Positions 35,710-44,417 of a stretch of DNA of 64,000 nucleotides are shown in pieces; the first letter of the stretch is position 1, and each line of letters opens with the position of its first letter. Below the pieces are notes generated by a model that did not search any database, was not told the DNA's origin, and saw only the letters and a program-made list of their open reading frames with translations. This DNA comes from Bacteroidales bacterium (GTDB lineage Bacteria; Bacteroidota; Bacteroidia; Bacteroidales; F082). The stretch spans positions 1 through 64,000 of the forward strand of contig JAKSMV010000001.1 in NCBI GenBank assembly GCA_024400425.1. The letters run 5' to 3'. The translations under genes were made by a program, and so were the position numbers.

Positions 35710-35730
35710 CAGCCTAAAAAATCAGTTATA

Positions 35731-36648
35731 ATGAAAAAGTTGGTTTTTCTCACGGCTATTGCTGCCACGATGGTGGCATGTGGCCAGAAAGGTAATGTTG
35801 AAACTCAAAATCAAGATACGATACCTCAGAAAGTGTTTGTCCCAGCGGGGGTGCCTACGGCTCCTGTGCCGAGTTTGGAACAAATGCCGATTGCCACCAC
35901 ATTTAGCCCGTCAGAGCAAGGCAAAGATCCTAATGCTCCTGTCTTGAGGTTTGAAGAAGGCAAGCCTCTCGATTTGAGCCAATTGTCTGGCGGTCAAAAG
36001 AGGACGTTAGAGCAAGTTGCCACTGAAATGATCGACTCTATCCAGAAGATGGCCGAGAGTGGCAATGCCGATTTCCAATATTTCTATGGCGGTTGCTTCA
36101 ACGAAGGCTGGGGCGTGGAAGTGGATTTTGTGAAAGCCATGAAGTGGTATAGGAAGGCTGCCGAGAAAAACCAGAAGTTTTCGTATAACGCCATCGGCAA
36201 TCTTTACCGCACGGGCAGTGGCGTTAAGGCCGACCCGAATCAGGCTTTCGATTGGTTCAAGAAAGGTGCTGATGTGAAAGACCCGCAAGCCATGCTTAAT
36301 TTAGGCAACTGCTATTATTTTGGCATGGGAGTCGAGCAAGACCTCAACCAAGCTGTGAAGTGGTGGCAAGACGCTGCAAACAATGGCAATGCCTTTGCCG
36401 AGGCTCAGTTGGGCGATTGCTATTTCTATGGCATGGGCGTTGAAAAGAACCTCGACAAAGCCGTTGAGTATCTGACCAAGGCTGCCGATAAGGATGTGCC
36501 TGGTGCCCAGTTCCGTCTAGGTGTTCTCTATTATGCCGGGCAAGGCGTTGAGCAAGACCTCGTCCACAGCGAGTTGCTGCTGAAAAAAGCCCGCGATGGC
36601 GGAATGCAAGAAGCCCAGGATTTCTTGGATAAGCAGTTTAAGAAATAG
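35731..36648 (+). CDS. Sel1-repeat lipoprotein
   Basis: 305 residues. Lipoprotein signal (lipobox MVAC), a Pro/Gln-rich linker, then at least five Sel1-like repeats of about 36 residues in the second half: GWGVEVDFVKAMKWYRKAA, GSGVKADPNQAFDWFKKGA, GMGVEQDLNQAVKWWQDAA, GMGVEKNLDKAVEYLTKAA and GQGVEQDLVHSELLLKKA. Sel1 repeats are alpha-solenoid protein-protein scaffolds. Location is the periplasm or outer membrane; the partner is unknown. ATG 35731 is chosen for the signal peptide. Confidence 0.88.
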   Translation: MKKLVFLTAIAATMVACGQKGNVETQNQDTIPQKVFVPAGVPTAPVPSLEQMPIATTFSPSEQGKDPNAPVLRFEEGKPLDLSQLSGGQKRTLEQVATEMIDSIQKMAESGNADFQYFYGGCFNEGWGVEVDFVKAMKWYRKAAEKNQKFSYNAIGNLYRTGSGVKADPNQAFDWFKKGADVKDPQAMLNLGNCYYFGMGVEQDLNQAVKWWQDAANNGNAFAEAQLGDCYFYGMGVEKNLDKAVEYLTKAADKDVPGAQFRLGVLYYAGQGVEQDLVHSELLLKKARDGGMQEAQDFLDKQFKK

Positions 36649-36666
36649 AAACTATAATAAGAAACG

Positions 36667-36702
36667 AAAAGCGTTGCAATCTCAGAGACTGCAACGCTTT
36701 TG
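36667..36702. terminator. Bidirectional terminator between Sel1 and ROK genes
   Basis: AAAAGCGTTGCA and TGCAACGCTTTT, a perfect 12 bp stem with A- and T-rich flanks, between convergent genes. Confidence 0.85.
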
Positions 36703-36723
36703 CATTAATGTATTTCTTGTTCT

Positions 36724-37680
36724 TCAGATTTTCGCCTTCGTCAAGGCGGCGGCGCCTAAGATGGCAACCTCGTTGGAACCGAGTTCCGAAACGCGGACAT
36801 CGACTTTGTTTTCGAAGGTGAAGAGCAGGTGCTTGTAGAACGATTCGCGCAATGGTTTTAGCAATACTTCGCCCGCCTTCACTGGGCCGCCCATCAGGAA
36901 GATGGCTTCGGGAGCCGAGAAGGTGACGGCATTCGACAGGGCGATGCCCAACAGATAGCCTGTCTTTTCGAATACCTTAATGGCCAATGGGTCGCCGTTT
37001 TGTGCAGCATCGCCAACGGTCTTGCTGGTCAGCTCGTCTTTTGGTGTTTGGGCAAGGATACCGTTGTAGTCGGGGTTTTCTTCCAGCATTTCGAGGGCGG
37101 TGCGACGGATGCCCGTTGCTGAGCAATAGGTCTCCAAGCAGCCTTTTCGTCCACAGCCGCATTGTCGGCCTTCGGGGATGAGGATGGCGTGGCCCAGTTC
37201 GCCGGCGCCTCCTGTGGAGCCGTGAACCAACTTGCCGTCGATGACGATGCCGCTGCCCACGCCAGTGCCCAAGGTGAACATGATGAAATGCTTCATGCCT
37301 TTGGCACCGCCGTAAATCAATTCGCCGTAGGCGGCTGCATTGGCGTCGTTCGAGACTACGATAGGCACGTCAATGTGTTTGCCAAACAATGCAGGAAGGT
37401 CGGTATAGCCCTTGAAATTGAGGTTGCTGGCATTTTCGATACAGCCCGTGTAGAAGTTTCCGGCTGGAGCCGCAATACCGATGCCGTCGATTTCGGTCAC
37501 CTTGTTGTCAGTCATCAGTTGCTTGATGCAGTCGCAAATGTCTGATACATAAACGTCTGCATCAAAATATTTGTTGGTTGGCAAGTTCTGGCGGCCAATC
37601 ACGATGCCGTCGTTGCGTACGAGTCCGATGTCGGTGTTGGTGCCACCCACATCAATACCTATTGAATAAGTGTTTGTCAT
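36724..37680 (-). CDS. ROK-family sugar kinase
   Basis: 318 residues. N-terminal phosphate motif GIDVGGTNTDIGLV, second ATP motif GTGVGSGIVIDG, and the ROK zinc motif CGCGRKGCLETYCSATG. ROK kinases phosphorylate glucose, N-acetylglucosamine, N-acetylmannosamine or fructose. The residues seen do not let me choose; glucokinase is the most common assignment in Bacteroidota. There is no HTH, so it is an enzyme and not a ROK repressor. ATG 37680 begins the fold; upstream codons overlap the divergent promoter. Confidence 0.88.
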   Translation of the reverse strand: MTNTYSIGIDVGGTNTDIGLVRNDGIVIGRQNLPTNKYFDADVYVSDICDCIKQLMTDNKVTEIDGIGIAAPAGNFYTGCIENASNLNFKGYTDLPALFGKHIDVPIVVSNDANAAAYGELIYGGAKGMKHFIMFTLGTGVGSGIVIDGKLVHGSTGGAGELGHAILIPEGRQCGCGRKGCLETYCSATGIRRTALEMLEENPDYNGILAQTPKDELTSKTVGDAAQNGDPLAIKVFEKTGYLLGIALSNAVTFSAPEAIFLMGGPVKAGEVLLKPLRESFYKHLLFTFENKVDVRVSELGSNEVAILGAAALTKAKI

Positions 37681-37743
37681 TTCGTTGATGTTTTTTGAAA
37701 GTGCTAAAATACTACAAATTGCTTTATGAAACGAAAAAACCGC

Positions 37744-37751
37744 TACTTTTG
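37744..37751 (+). promoter_or_regulatory. -7 box TACTTTTG of the M14 peptidase gene
   Basis: Perfect TAnnTTTG within the 93 bp divergent gap between the ROK and M14 genes, 22 bases before the ATG. Confidence 0.55.
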
Positions 37752-37773
37752 TACTCAATCAAATTGCAATCAG

Positions 37774-39516
37774 ATGAAAAGGTATTTGTCTTTCTTGTTG
37801 ATTTTGTTTGTCTTGGCTTCGTGTGGCAAAAAGGAAATGGAGCCTACGACTTTTGAGAAATCAGAGTTTTTGGAAACCGACAATTATGAGGGCACGGTGG
37901 CCTATGCCAAGAAGTTGGCCAAGCATTTCAGGCAGGTCAATTATGAAGTGATTGGGACTTCGGGTGCAGGCCGCGATATTCCGATGCTCGTTGTAGATGA
38001 AAATGGCTGCACGAAACCCGAGAAAATCCGCAAGCAAGGCAAAGCCATCGTTTGGGTCGAGTCGTGCATTCATCCTGGCGAACCGAACGGCAAGGATGCC
38101 ATGTTCATGATGATCCGCGACCTGCTGACCGATAGTTTGCATGTCGATTTGCTGAAAAACATGTCAATCGTGTTTTTGCCCGTCGTCAATCCCGATGGCT
38201 TGGCTGATTTTTCGGCCTATAACCGCATCAACCAGAACGGACCGAAGCAGATGGGCTGGCGTGTGACGGCGCAAGGTCTGAACCTGAACCGCGATTTCAC
38301 CAAGTTGGATTCGCCCGAATTGCGTGCCTTGACCAACATTTTCAACCAATGGCACCCCGACATCTTCTTCGATACCCATGCTACTGACGGAGCAGATTAC
38401 CAATATGTTACGACCTATTCTATCGAAGATTTCGGCAACTACGACCCTGCCATTTCGCGTTGGCTGAGCGAGGTTTGGGAAAAGCGTATCGTGCCCGCTA
38501 TGGCGAGCCGCGATATGCCCGTCACACGCTACATCGAGTTCAATCCATGGGGCGACCCGACTGCCGCTTTAAGCGAAAACTCGTTCTCGGCCATGTTCTC
38601 CGAAAGTTATGCCATGGCACGAAATTGCCCCGGCATCCTGCTCGAAACGCACATGCTGAAACCCTACAAAGACCGCGTCTTCTCCACCTATTATATAATA
38701 CTCGAGTCGATGAAACTCATCAACGAAGACAAGGATGGCTTCTTGACGGTGATGGCAAAGGCACGGCAGAACGATTTGGAACTGAAGGAATTGCCCATCA
38801 ATCTGCATCCTTCTTTCAAGGATACGCTTTGGGTCGATTTCCTTGGCTATAAGTTCGACACCGTGCAAAGCGACTTGACGGGCGGCTGGTATTATGCCTA
38901 CGACCCGACCCAGCCCGAAACGCGCAAGGTAATGAAATTCCGCGATGATGAGCCGACAAAGACCTTGCAGGTGCCAAAGGAATACATCATTCCGGCGCAA
39001 TACGACAAGGTCATCGACATTGTGAAAGCGCATGGCTTTGAAATCGAATACCTTAAGAAAGAAAAGACCATGACGGTGAACACCTACCGCTTCAAGAATG
39101 TGGAGTTCTACCAAATGCCATACGAAGGCCGCAGCCGTGTGTGTCGTTTCGATGTGGATGAAATCAGCAAGGAGATGACCTTCCCCAAAGGATCGGCCGT
39201 GGTGAAGACCTCGCAAAATGGCGTCCGACTGCTGATGAACCTCTTGGAGCCCGAGATGCAAGGCTCGCTCTTTGAATGGGGATTCTTCAACACCGTCTTG
39301 CAGCGTGTGGAATACTTCGAAATCTACAAGATGGAACCGCTTGCCAAGCAAATGCTGGCCGATGACCCATTCCTGCAAACCCAATTTGACAACTGGATGG
39401 CCTCGTTCACCGAAACGGAAAAGCCTTCGCAATACGCCATAATGAACTGGTTCTATGAACAATCGCCCTATTTCGATGAGAATTATTTGGTCTATCCCAT
39501 CGGAATTGTCAAATAA
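37774..39516 (+). CDS. M14-family zinc carboxypeptidase lipoprotein
   Basis: 580 residues. Lipobox LASC, then an M14 catalytic domain: zinc ligands in CIHPGEPNGKDA (H-x-x-E), substrate Arg/Asn region GLNLNRDFTKL, third zinc His in FDTHATDGADYQY, and the general base Glu in GILLETHMLKP. The remaining C-terminal part (about residues 330-580) is beta-rich and not assigned. It should trim C-terminal residues from peptides in the periplasm or on the cell surface, fitting the S46 and S9 peptidases nearby in an amino-acid-using lifestyle. ATG 37774 gives the lipoprotein signal. Confidence 0.85.
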   Translation: MKRYLSFLLILFVLASCGKKEMEPTTFEKSEFLETDNYEGTVAYAKKLAKHFRQVNYEVIGTSGAGRDIPMLVVDENGCTKPEKIRKQGKAIVWVESCIHPGEPNGKDAMFMMIRDLLTDSLHVDLLKNMSIVFLPVVNPDGLADFSAYNRINQNGPKQMGWRVTAQGLNLNRDFTKLDSPELRALTNIFNQWHPDIFFDTHATDGADYQYVTTYSIEDFGNYDPAISRWLSEVWEKRIVPAMASRDMPVTRYIEFNPWGDPTAALSENSFSAMFSESYAMARNCPGILLETHMLKPYKDRVFSTYYIILESMKLINEDKDGFLTVMAKARQNDLELKELPINLHPSFKDTLWVDFLGYKFDTVQSDLTGGWYYAYDPTQPETRKVMKFRDDEPTKTLQVPKEYIIPAQYDKVIDIVKAHGFEIEYLKKEKTMTVNTYRFKNVEFYQMPYEGRSRVCRFDVDEISKEMTFPKGSAVVKTSQNGVRLLMNLLEPEMQGSLFEWGFFNTVLQRVEYFEIYKMEPLAKQMLADDPFLQTQFDNWMASFTETEKPSQYAIMNWFYEQSPYFDENYLVYPIGIVK

Positions 39517-39520
39517 ATTC

Positions 39521-39528
39521 TATTTTTG
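39521..39528 (+). promoter_or_regulatory. -7 box TATTTTTG before the acidic lipoprotein gene
   Basis: TCTATTTTTGCAG, 25 bases before the ATG at 39554. Confidence 0.5.
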
Positions 39529-39553
39529 CAGCAAATAATAAAAACGTAACGCG

Positions 39554-39934
39554 ATGAAGAAAACTATGATTTTTGCCCTCGTGGCAACTTTGATGTTCGC
39601 TTTTGCATCATGTGGTGGTGGCACTAAAGAAAGCAAACAGTTCACCGAACAGAAGGAAAAAATCCAGGAAATCGAACAAATGATCGAGTCGGCCGAAACT
39701 TGCGACGACCTGACGATGGCAGCTTTCGGCTTCTTGGCTTTGGCTATTGAGGATGAGGAATATCTTGAAGAAGAAAAGATGACGACAGCTGAAGAAAATG
39801 AATTCGAGAAGCTTGCCGAAGAGCTTTCAAACAAGATGTCAGCCAAGGCAGCAGCATTAGGCTGCGACAAGGAAGAAGAAGTTGATAATGAAGGCTTCGA
39901 AATTGAATTTGAGGACGACGAACCAATAGAATGA
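39554..39934 (+). CDS. Small acidic lipoprotein of unknown function
   Basis: 126 residues. Lipoprotein signal (lipobox FASC), a predicted helical hairpin (EQKEKIQEIEQMIESAETCD and AEENEFEKLAEELSNKMSAK) and a very acidic tail (EIEFEDDEP). Two Cys lie in the mature chain, at ETCDD and LGCDK. I recognise no family. The stop overlaps the thpR start by 4 bp, so the two are translationally coupled. Confidence 0.75.
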   Translation: MKKTMIFALVATLMFAFASCGGGTKESKQFTEQKEKIQEIEQMIESAETCDDLTMAAFGFLALAIEDEEYLEEEKMTTAEENEFEKLAEELSNKMSAKAAALGCDKEEEVDNEGFEIEFEDDEPIE

Positions 39935-40500
39935 AACGCACTTTCTTGGCCATTCCCATCGATGGTGGGACCGATTTCCCTGCCCTTTCGCAAGGTCTGC
40001 AACGCAATTTGCAGCACGAGAAAAGAAACATCAACTGGTGCAAGACAGACCAGATTCATTTGACCCTGAAGTTCGTCGGCGACACGCCCGACCAGGATGT
40101 GCCGAAAATCATCGAGGCTTGCCAAAAGGTGGCGAAAAACCACCAGCCTTTTACGATGGACTTCAACCGCACGGGCATCTTCGGCAGCAACCATTCGCCA
40201 CGTGTGCTTTGGCTGGGCATGAAAGACGAACCCAAGGCACTCTATGATTTGGAAGAAGACATCCTTGATGCCTTCGACAGTGTGGGTTATCTCCGCGACC
40301 GTCAGAATTTTGTGCCTCACATCACGGTGTGCCGCATCAAGCAACTGGTTGATAAACAGTATTTCCAGAAGATTTACCAAGGAATCGAGCAGAAGACTTA
40401 TCTTCATGCCGATGTGAACGAAATCGTTTATTTCCAGAGTTTCCTGCAACCTACGGGCGCCTATTACAAGGCTTTGAGGCGCATACCTTTAGGTAAATGA
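39931..40500 (+). CDS. thpR: RNA 2',3'-cyclic phosphodiesterase (2H family)
   Basis: 189 residues. The two catalytic H-x-T-x motifs are HLTLKF (His43, Thr45) and HITVCR, placed as in ThpR/LigT. The enzyme opens 2',3'-cyclic phosphate RNA ends to 2'-phosphates and can join tRNA halves in vitro; the physiological role is unsettled. Start overlaps the preceding lipoprotein stop (ATGA). Length is typical. Confidence 0.92.
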   Translation: MKRTFLAIPIDGGTDFPALSQGLQRNLQHEKRNINWCKTDQIHLTLKFVGDTPDQDVPKIIEACQKVAKNHQPFTMDFNRTGIFGSNHSPRVLWLGMKDEPKALYDLEEDILDAFDSVGYLRDRQNFVPHITVCRIKQLVDKQYFQKIYQGIEQKTYLHADVNEIVYFQSFLQPTGAYYKALRRIPLGK

Positions 40501-40528
40501 TAATAAGACTTAAAACTAAACTAAAAAA

Positions 40529-41758
40529 ATGAAAATCAGAAGATTTGCCATGCCAATCATGGCTTGCACCTTGCTATCTTTCATGGTGGCTTGCGAAAAC
40601 AATGCAAAAGACACTGCTAATGAGGAAACACAGGCAACTGAACAGCCGGTTCTTGTCCCTGTGACAAATGTTATGGATTATGTTGTCGATGCTGGTACTT
40701 ACACCGAACTCGACTATGACTTTGCCAATACTTTTGTCAATGGGAAATACGATGGTTGGGCGAAGGCTTGCACAGCTGTTGCCAAGACTTTGCCAAACGG
40801 TCAGACGGTTGTTGGTCGCAACATGGACCTTTACATCAGCAATAAGCCAGCCTATATCATGCGTACCAAGTGCGAAGGCTTTTACGAAACCGTCGGTCTT
40901 TCCTACACCAATGTGACGGGTCCCGATTATCAAGATGTCTTGGAAAATGGCCTTCCTGAAGAAATCCACAAGGTTTTGCCTTTCTTGATTACTGATGTGA
41001 TGAATTCCAAGGGATTGTATATCGAGACAAACATGCGAAACGGTGAATATTGGGCTACCGGAGAGAACAAATATGGTTGTTCGGGTACCAATCCGGAAGC
41101 CGACACCCGCATTTGCTCTGCGTTGTTGCCGCGTTATATCGGTGAGCGTTGCGCCACCGTTGATGAGGCTCTCGAATATGTGAAAACCCTCGACATCTAC
41201 ACCATAAACACCCCTGAGCTGATTTGGAATTTCTGCTTCCTGATGGCCGACAGCACGGGTCACTACGGCATTCTCGAAATCGCCCAAAACGAAATCTCGT
41301 GGCTCGATGGTCAGCAGGCTCAGGCCAATTTCTATCTGACCGAAAAGTTCCAGTACAATAATGAATTGGCTTGCGGTATTGGCCGTTACGAAACGGTGAT
41401 GAATGGTGTTGGTGCAGTTGAGACCGAAAGCGACATGTATGATTTAATCAGAAAGGTTTGCTATTCAAAGGTTTATCATCCTGATGAGGCTGGATTTGAT
41501 GTTCGCACGGAATTTGTCGCCTTGAAAGATTATTGGACTTACGAAGTGGTCACAAACGAAGAGTTCAAAAACCTTGTCATGGAAAAAATCCGTGAAAACG
41601 TAGCTTCCATTGAAGGTAAGACCCGTCAGGAAATCCAGGATATGAATTCGGTTTGGGAATCCATCTTCACAGAAGTTGCCAACTGCAATGAAAGAACCTT
41701 GATGGTGCGTTTCTTTGAAGACGAAAGCCGTGTGCTGACGCTTTCTTTCGAAGAATAA
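40529..41758 (+). CDS. Lipoprotein Ntn-hydrolase of the choloylglycine hydrolase / linear amide C-N hydrolase type
   Basis: 409 residues. A lipoprotein-type signal (FMVAC), an ~60-residue leader, then the N-terminal nucleophile segment KACTAVAKTLPNG with Cys81 as predicted nucleophile, and GRNMDLYI with the conserved Arg/Asp. Members cleave linear amide bonds in bile salts, penicillin V, acyl-homoserine lactones or ceramides. Here Cys81 would need removal of the leader, or the protein could act as an uncleaved form. Being a lipoprotein, it would act in the periplasm or on the surface. Substrate unknown; bile-salt hydrolysis is possible in a gut host but not shown. Confidence 0.7.
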   Translation: MKIRRFAMPIMACTLLSFMVACENNAKDTANEETQATEQPVLVPVTNVMDYVVDAGTYTELDYDFANTFVNGKYDGWAKACTAVAKTLPNGQTVVGRNMDLYISNKPAYIMRTKCEGFYETVGLSYTNVTGPDYQDVLENGLPEEIHKVLPFLITDVMNSKGLYIETNMRNGEYWATGENKYGCSGTNPEADTRICSALLPRYIGERCATVDEALEYVKTLDIYTINTPELIWNFCFLMADSTGHYGILEIAQNEISWLDGQQAQANFYLTEKFQYNNELACGIGRYETVMNGVGAVETESDMYDLIRKVCYSKVYHPDEAGFDVRTEFVALKDYWTYEVVTNEEFKNLVMEKIRENVASIEGKTRQEIQDMNSVWESIFTEVANCNERTLMVRFFEDESRVLTLSFEE

Positions 41759-41783
41759 GGAACGTTTCCATTTTGTCATCTTA

Positions 41784-41826
41784 AAGCCCGATGCCATATT
41801 TTATTGTGGTGTCGGGCTTTGCTTTT
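41784..41826 (+). terminator. Terminator after the Ntn-hydrolase gene
   Basis: AAAGCCCGA and TCGGGCTTT with an inner TGCCA/TGGTG pairing and a T-rich tail. Confidence 0.8.
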
Positions 41827-41882
41827 GTTGAAATGTCGCTATCGAATTTTGAAAACAATGGCAAACCTATTGTTTTAATTCG

Positions 41883-41890
41883 TATCTTTG
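41883..41890 (+). promoter_or_regulatory. -7 box TATCTTTG of ptb-buk
   Basis: CGTATCTTTGCGG, 45 bases before the ptb ATG; matches TAnnTTTG. Confidence 0.6.
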
Positions 41891-41934
41891 CGGAAATCTT
41901 AATTGAGATATTCAATACTTAATATAACAATACT

Positions 41935-42840
41935 ATGGAAATCAGAAAATTAGAAGAAATGTTTGAGGTTTTGCGTAGCAAACCTAAAAAACGTCTTGTC
42001 GCTGCTTATGCCAACGATGCTCACACCATTTGCGCTGTCAGCAATGCTGTCAACGAAGGCCTTATCGAAGCCACTCTCGTGGGCGACCAAGCCACTATCG
42101 CCGAAGTGTGCAAAGCCGAGAATATCGACATCAACACTTTCCGCATCATCCAGGAAGCCGACGATGTGAAAGCCGCTGCCATGGCTTGCGACCTTATCAA
42201 CGCTGGCGAAGCCGACATCCTGATGAAGGGTCTGCTCCCAACCGACAAGTACATGCGCGCCATCCTCAACAAGGAACGCGGTCTCTGCCCACCTAACGTG
42301 ACCTTGGCTCATGTGGCTGTGATTGAAAACCCGAACTACCACAAGTTGCTCGTCGTCAGCGACTGCGCCATCATTCCGCTGCCTGACCTCAAGCAGAAGC
42401 AGACCTTGCTGAAGTATGTCACCACTACCGCTAAGGCTATCGGTATCAGCTGCCCGAAGGTCGCCATGGTGACCGCTACCGAACAGATGAGCGCTGGCAT
42501 TCCGGCTTGCGTCGATGCCGCCATCATCGCCAAGATGGCTGAACGTGGCCAAATCAAGGGCTGCATGGTTGAAGGTCCTATCTCCCTCGACCTCGCTCTC
42601 GATGCCGAGACCGCTGCCATCAAGGGCATGAAGAACCCTGTCGCCGGCGATGCCGACTGCCTCGTGTTCCCGAACCTCGAAAGCTCCAACGTGTTCTACA
42701 AGTGCTGCACCAAGTTCGACAAGAGCGAAGTGGGTGCCATCCTGATGGGTGCCAAGGTGCCTTGCGTGCTCTCTTCACGCGGCGACACCACCAAGACCAA
42801 GCTCTATTCCATCGCCCTGGCTGCCATGCTGGCAAAGTAA
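41935..42840 (+). CDS. ptb: Phosphate butyryltransferase
   Basis: 301 residues. Belongs to the phosphate acetyl/butyryltransferase family: KRLVAAYANDAHTICAV at the N-terminus, ADILMKGLLPTDKYMRAIL, HVAVIENPNYHKLLVVSD and the C-terminal GAKVPCVLSSRGDTTKTKLY. The length (about 300) and the neighbouring butyrate kinase favour phosphotransbutyrylase over Pta. It converts butyryl-CoA (or branched acyl-CoA) plus phosphate to the acyl-phosphate. Together with buk it yields ATP from fermentation of sugars or amino acids. The octamer array separates it from buk. Confidence 0.93.
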   Translation: MEIRKLEEMFEVLRSKPKKRLVAAYANDAHTICAVSNAVNEGLIEATLVGDQATIAEVCKAENIDINTFRIIQEADDVKAAAMACDLINAGEADILMKGLLPTDKYMRAILNKERGLCPPNVTLAHVAVIENPNYHKLLVVSDCAIIPLPDLKQKQTLLKYVTTTAKAIGISCPKVAMVTATEQMSAGIPACVDAAIIAKMAERGQIKGCMVEGPISLDLALDAETAAIKGMKNPVAGDADCLVFPNLESSNVFYKCCTKFDKSEVGAILMGAKVPCVLSSRGDTTKTKLYSIALAAMLAK

Positions 42841-42843
42841 AAA

Positions 42844-43020
42844 GGGACAAGTGGACAAAGGGACAATTAGATATTTAGACATTTAGACAGATGGACATTT
42901 AGACAGTCTCCAAGTCAAAAAAAGTCAAAAAGTCCCACAGTCCCTAAGTCAAATAGTCCCAAAGTCCCCCAGTCAAAAAGTCCCTCAGTCCCTAAGTCAA
43001 AAAAAGTCAAATAGTCAAAT
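42844..43020 (+). repeat. Period-8 repeat array, copy 4 (ptb-buk spacer)
   Basis: Same design as copy 1: a first part with GGACAAGT, GGACAAAG, GGACAATT, AGACATTT and GGACATTT, then a second part with GTCTCCAA, GTCCCACA, GTCCCTAA, GTCAAATA, GTCCCAAA and so on. About 20 units, mostly exactly 8 bp, with two 10 bp units. It fills the 192 bp gap almost completely and ends 12 bases before the buk ATG. Confidence 0.85.
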
Positions 43021-43032
43021 AAATATACACAA

Positions 43033-44106
43033 ATGGTATACAAGATATTAACGATAAACCCAGGCTCAACTTCAACGAAGATTGCCCTGTTTGAAGACGA
43101 GAATCAAGTCTTCAAGAAGAACATCAAACACTCAACGGAAGAATTGGCTCCTTACGACAAAATTGCCGACCAATATCCTTTCCGCAAGGAAGTCATCATG
43201 CGCGAACTTAAAGAAGCCGGTGTTGACATCAGCGATGTGAACATCATCGTTGGTCGTGGCGGTTTGCTTCACCCATTGGTATCGGGTGTCTATGAAGTGA
43301 ACGAAGCTATGATTAAGGACCTCTTCAACAGCCCTGTCGGCGAACATGCCTGCAACCTCGGTGGCCTGATTGCCAACGACATCGCTAAGGAACTCGGCGT
43401 GAAGGCTTACATTGCCGACCCTGTCGTGGTTGACGAAATGGAAGACGTAGCTCGTTTCTCAGGTCATCCTGCATTCCCACGCCTCTCCGTTTTCCATGCC
43501 TTGAATCACAAGATCATTGCCCGTCAGTTGGCTAAGGATTTGGGCAAGAAATACGATGAAATCAACGCTATCGGTGTTCACCTTGGCGGTGGCATCTCGG
43601 TTTGTGCCCACAAGCAAGGCCGTGTTGTCGATGTCAACAACGCTCTGAATGGCGAAGGTCCTTTCACCCCTGAACGCTCTGGCACGTTGCCGGCAGGTCT
43701 GCTCGTCGATGCTTGCTTCAGCGGCAAATACACCAAGAAGGAAATCGGCCAGATGCTGAAAGGCAAGGGCGGTTTCGTGGCTTACCTCGGCACCAACGAC
43801 GCTCTCGAAGTCGAGAACGCTGTGAAGGCTGGCAACAAGGAATGGGAACTCGTCTATCGCGCCATGGCTTACCAGGTGGCCAAGGAAGTCGGCGGCCTGG
43901 CTGCTTCGGCACTCAGCATGAATGTCGATGCCATCTACGTCACTGGTGGTATGGCTTACGACAAGACTTTCTGCGGCATCTTGAAGAGCCACTTCGAGAA
44001 GATCGCTCCAGTTCACATCTATCCTGGTGAAGACGAAATGAAGGCCCTCGCCCTCAACGGACTGATGGTCCTCACAGGCGAAGCCGAAGCAAAGATTTAC
44101 GGATAA
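43033..44106 (+). CDS. buk: Butyrate kinase
   Basis: 357 residues, ASKHA fold. N-terminal phosphate motif LTINPGSTSTKIALFE, the acetate/butyrate-kinase signature in the middle (VFHALNHKIIARQLAKD and GVHLGGGISVCAH), and the C-terminal ATP-binding loop YVTGGMAYDKTF. It transfers phosphate from butyryl-phosphate to ADP. With ptb it forms the terminal ATP-yielding step of butyrate (or isobutyrate/isovalerate) formation. The upstream bcd/crt/hbd genes are not in the window. Transcription ends at the repeat-derived hairpin at 44131. Confidence 0.95.
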   Translation: MVYKILTINPGSTSTKIALFEDENQVFKKNIKHSTEELAPYDKIADQYPFRKEVIMRELKEAGVDISDVNIIVGRGGLLHPLVSGVYEVNEAMIKDLFNSPVGEHACNLGGLIANDIAKELGVKAYIADPVVVDEMEDVARFSGHPAFPRLSVFHALNHKIIARQLAKDLGKKYDEINAIGVHLGGGISVCAHKQGRVVDVNNALNGEGPFTPERSGTLPAGLLVDACFSGKYTKKEIGQMLKGKGGFVAYLGTNDALEVENAVKAGNKEWELVYRAMAYQVAKEVGGLAASALSMNVDAIYVTGGMAYDKTFCGILKSHFEKIAPVHIYPGEDEMKALALNGLMVLTGEAEAKIYG

Positions 44107-44130
44107 TCGTTTGTATTATTATATTGTACA

Positions 44131-44160
44131 AAAGAGACGCACTGGTGCGTCTCTTTTTTT
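44131..44160 (+). terminator. ptb-buk terminator made from a GAGACGCAC palindromic repeat
   Basis: AAAGAGACGCAC and GTGCGTCTCTTT around a 2-base centre, followed by more T. The stem is a member of the dispersed GTAGAGACGC family. Confidence 0.8.
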
Positions 44161-44178
44161 TATCCTTTGTAATGCCAT

Positions 44179-44206
44179 GTAGAGACGTGCCATGGCGCGT
44201 CTCTAC
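44179..44206 (+). repeat. Palindromic repeat, intergenic copy
   Basis: GTAGAGACGTGCC / GGCGCGTCTCTAC, 28 bp, next to the repeat-derived terminator. Confidence 0.8.
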
Positions 44207-44225
44207 TAACCGACGATATGATGCC

Positions 44226-44388
44226 TCAGGCGCCGTACCAGTCGATGGACAGGCGTTCATCGGGAAAGATTTCCGTGAGCTGGAGCCTTGCTCCGTTTTG
44301 TGTAAGGCAGTTGCCATAATGGATACAGATTTTTGGGCCTTGGGCCGGGCGACCCTTCAGTGGGGTCGAGTCTCTCATTTTGTTCATT
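44226..44388 (-). pseudogene. Possible frameshifted small gene downstream of ssb
   Basis: On the minus strand an ATG at 44388 reads MNKMRDSTPLKGRPAQ. After one extra base in CCCAAAGG, the next frame reads GPKICIHYGNCLTQNGARLQ, then LTEIFPDERLSIDWYGA and a TGA at 44228-44226. The second part looks protein-like (acidic and aromatic balance, two Cys) but has no start of its own. It is either a small gene broken by one inserted base or a chance open frame. No family recognised. The rest of the 311 bp gap between buk and ssb holds only the two palindromic repeats. Confidence 0.25.
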
Positions 44389-44417
44389 GCATTGTTATTT
44401 TGAAGGTGTGAAACTGC

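Noticed and set aside
36724-37680. ROK transcriptional repressor
   Set aside because: No N-terminal HTH; the protein begins directly with the kinase phosphate motif.
44335-44350. Programmed frameshift at CCCAAAGG
   Set aside because: The heptamer is not in the phase needed for -1 slippage; an indel or a chance open frame is simpler.
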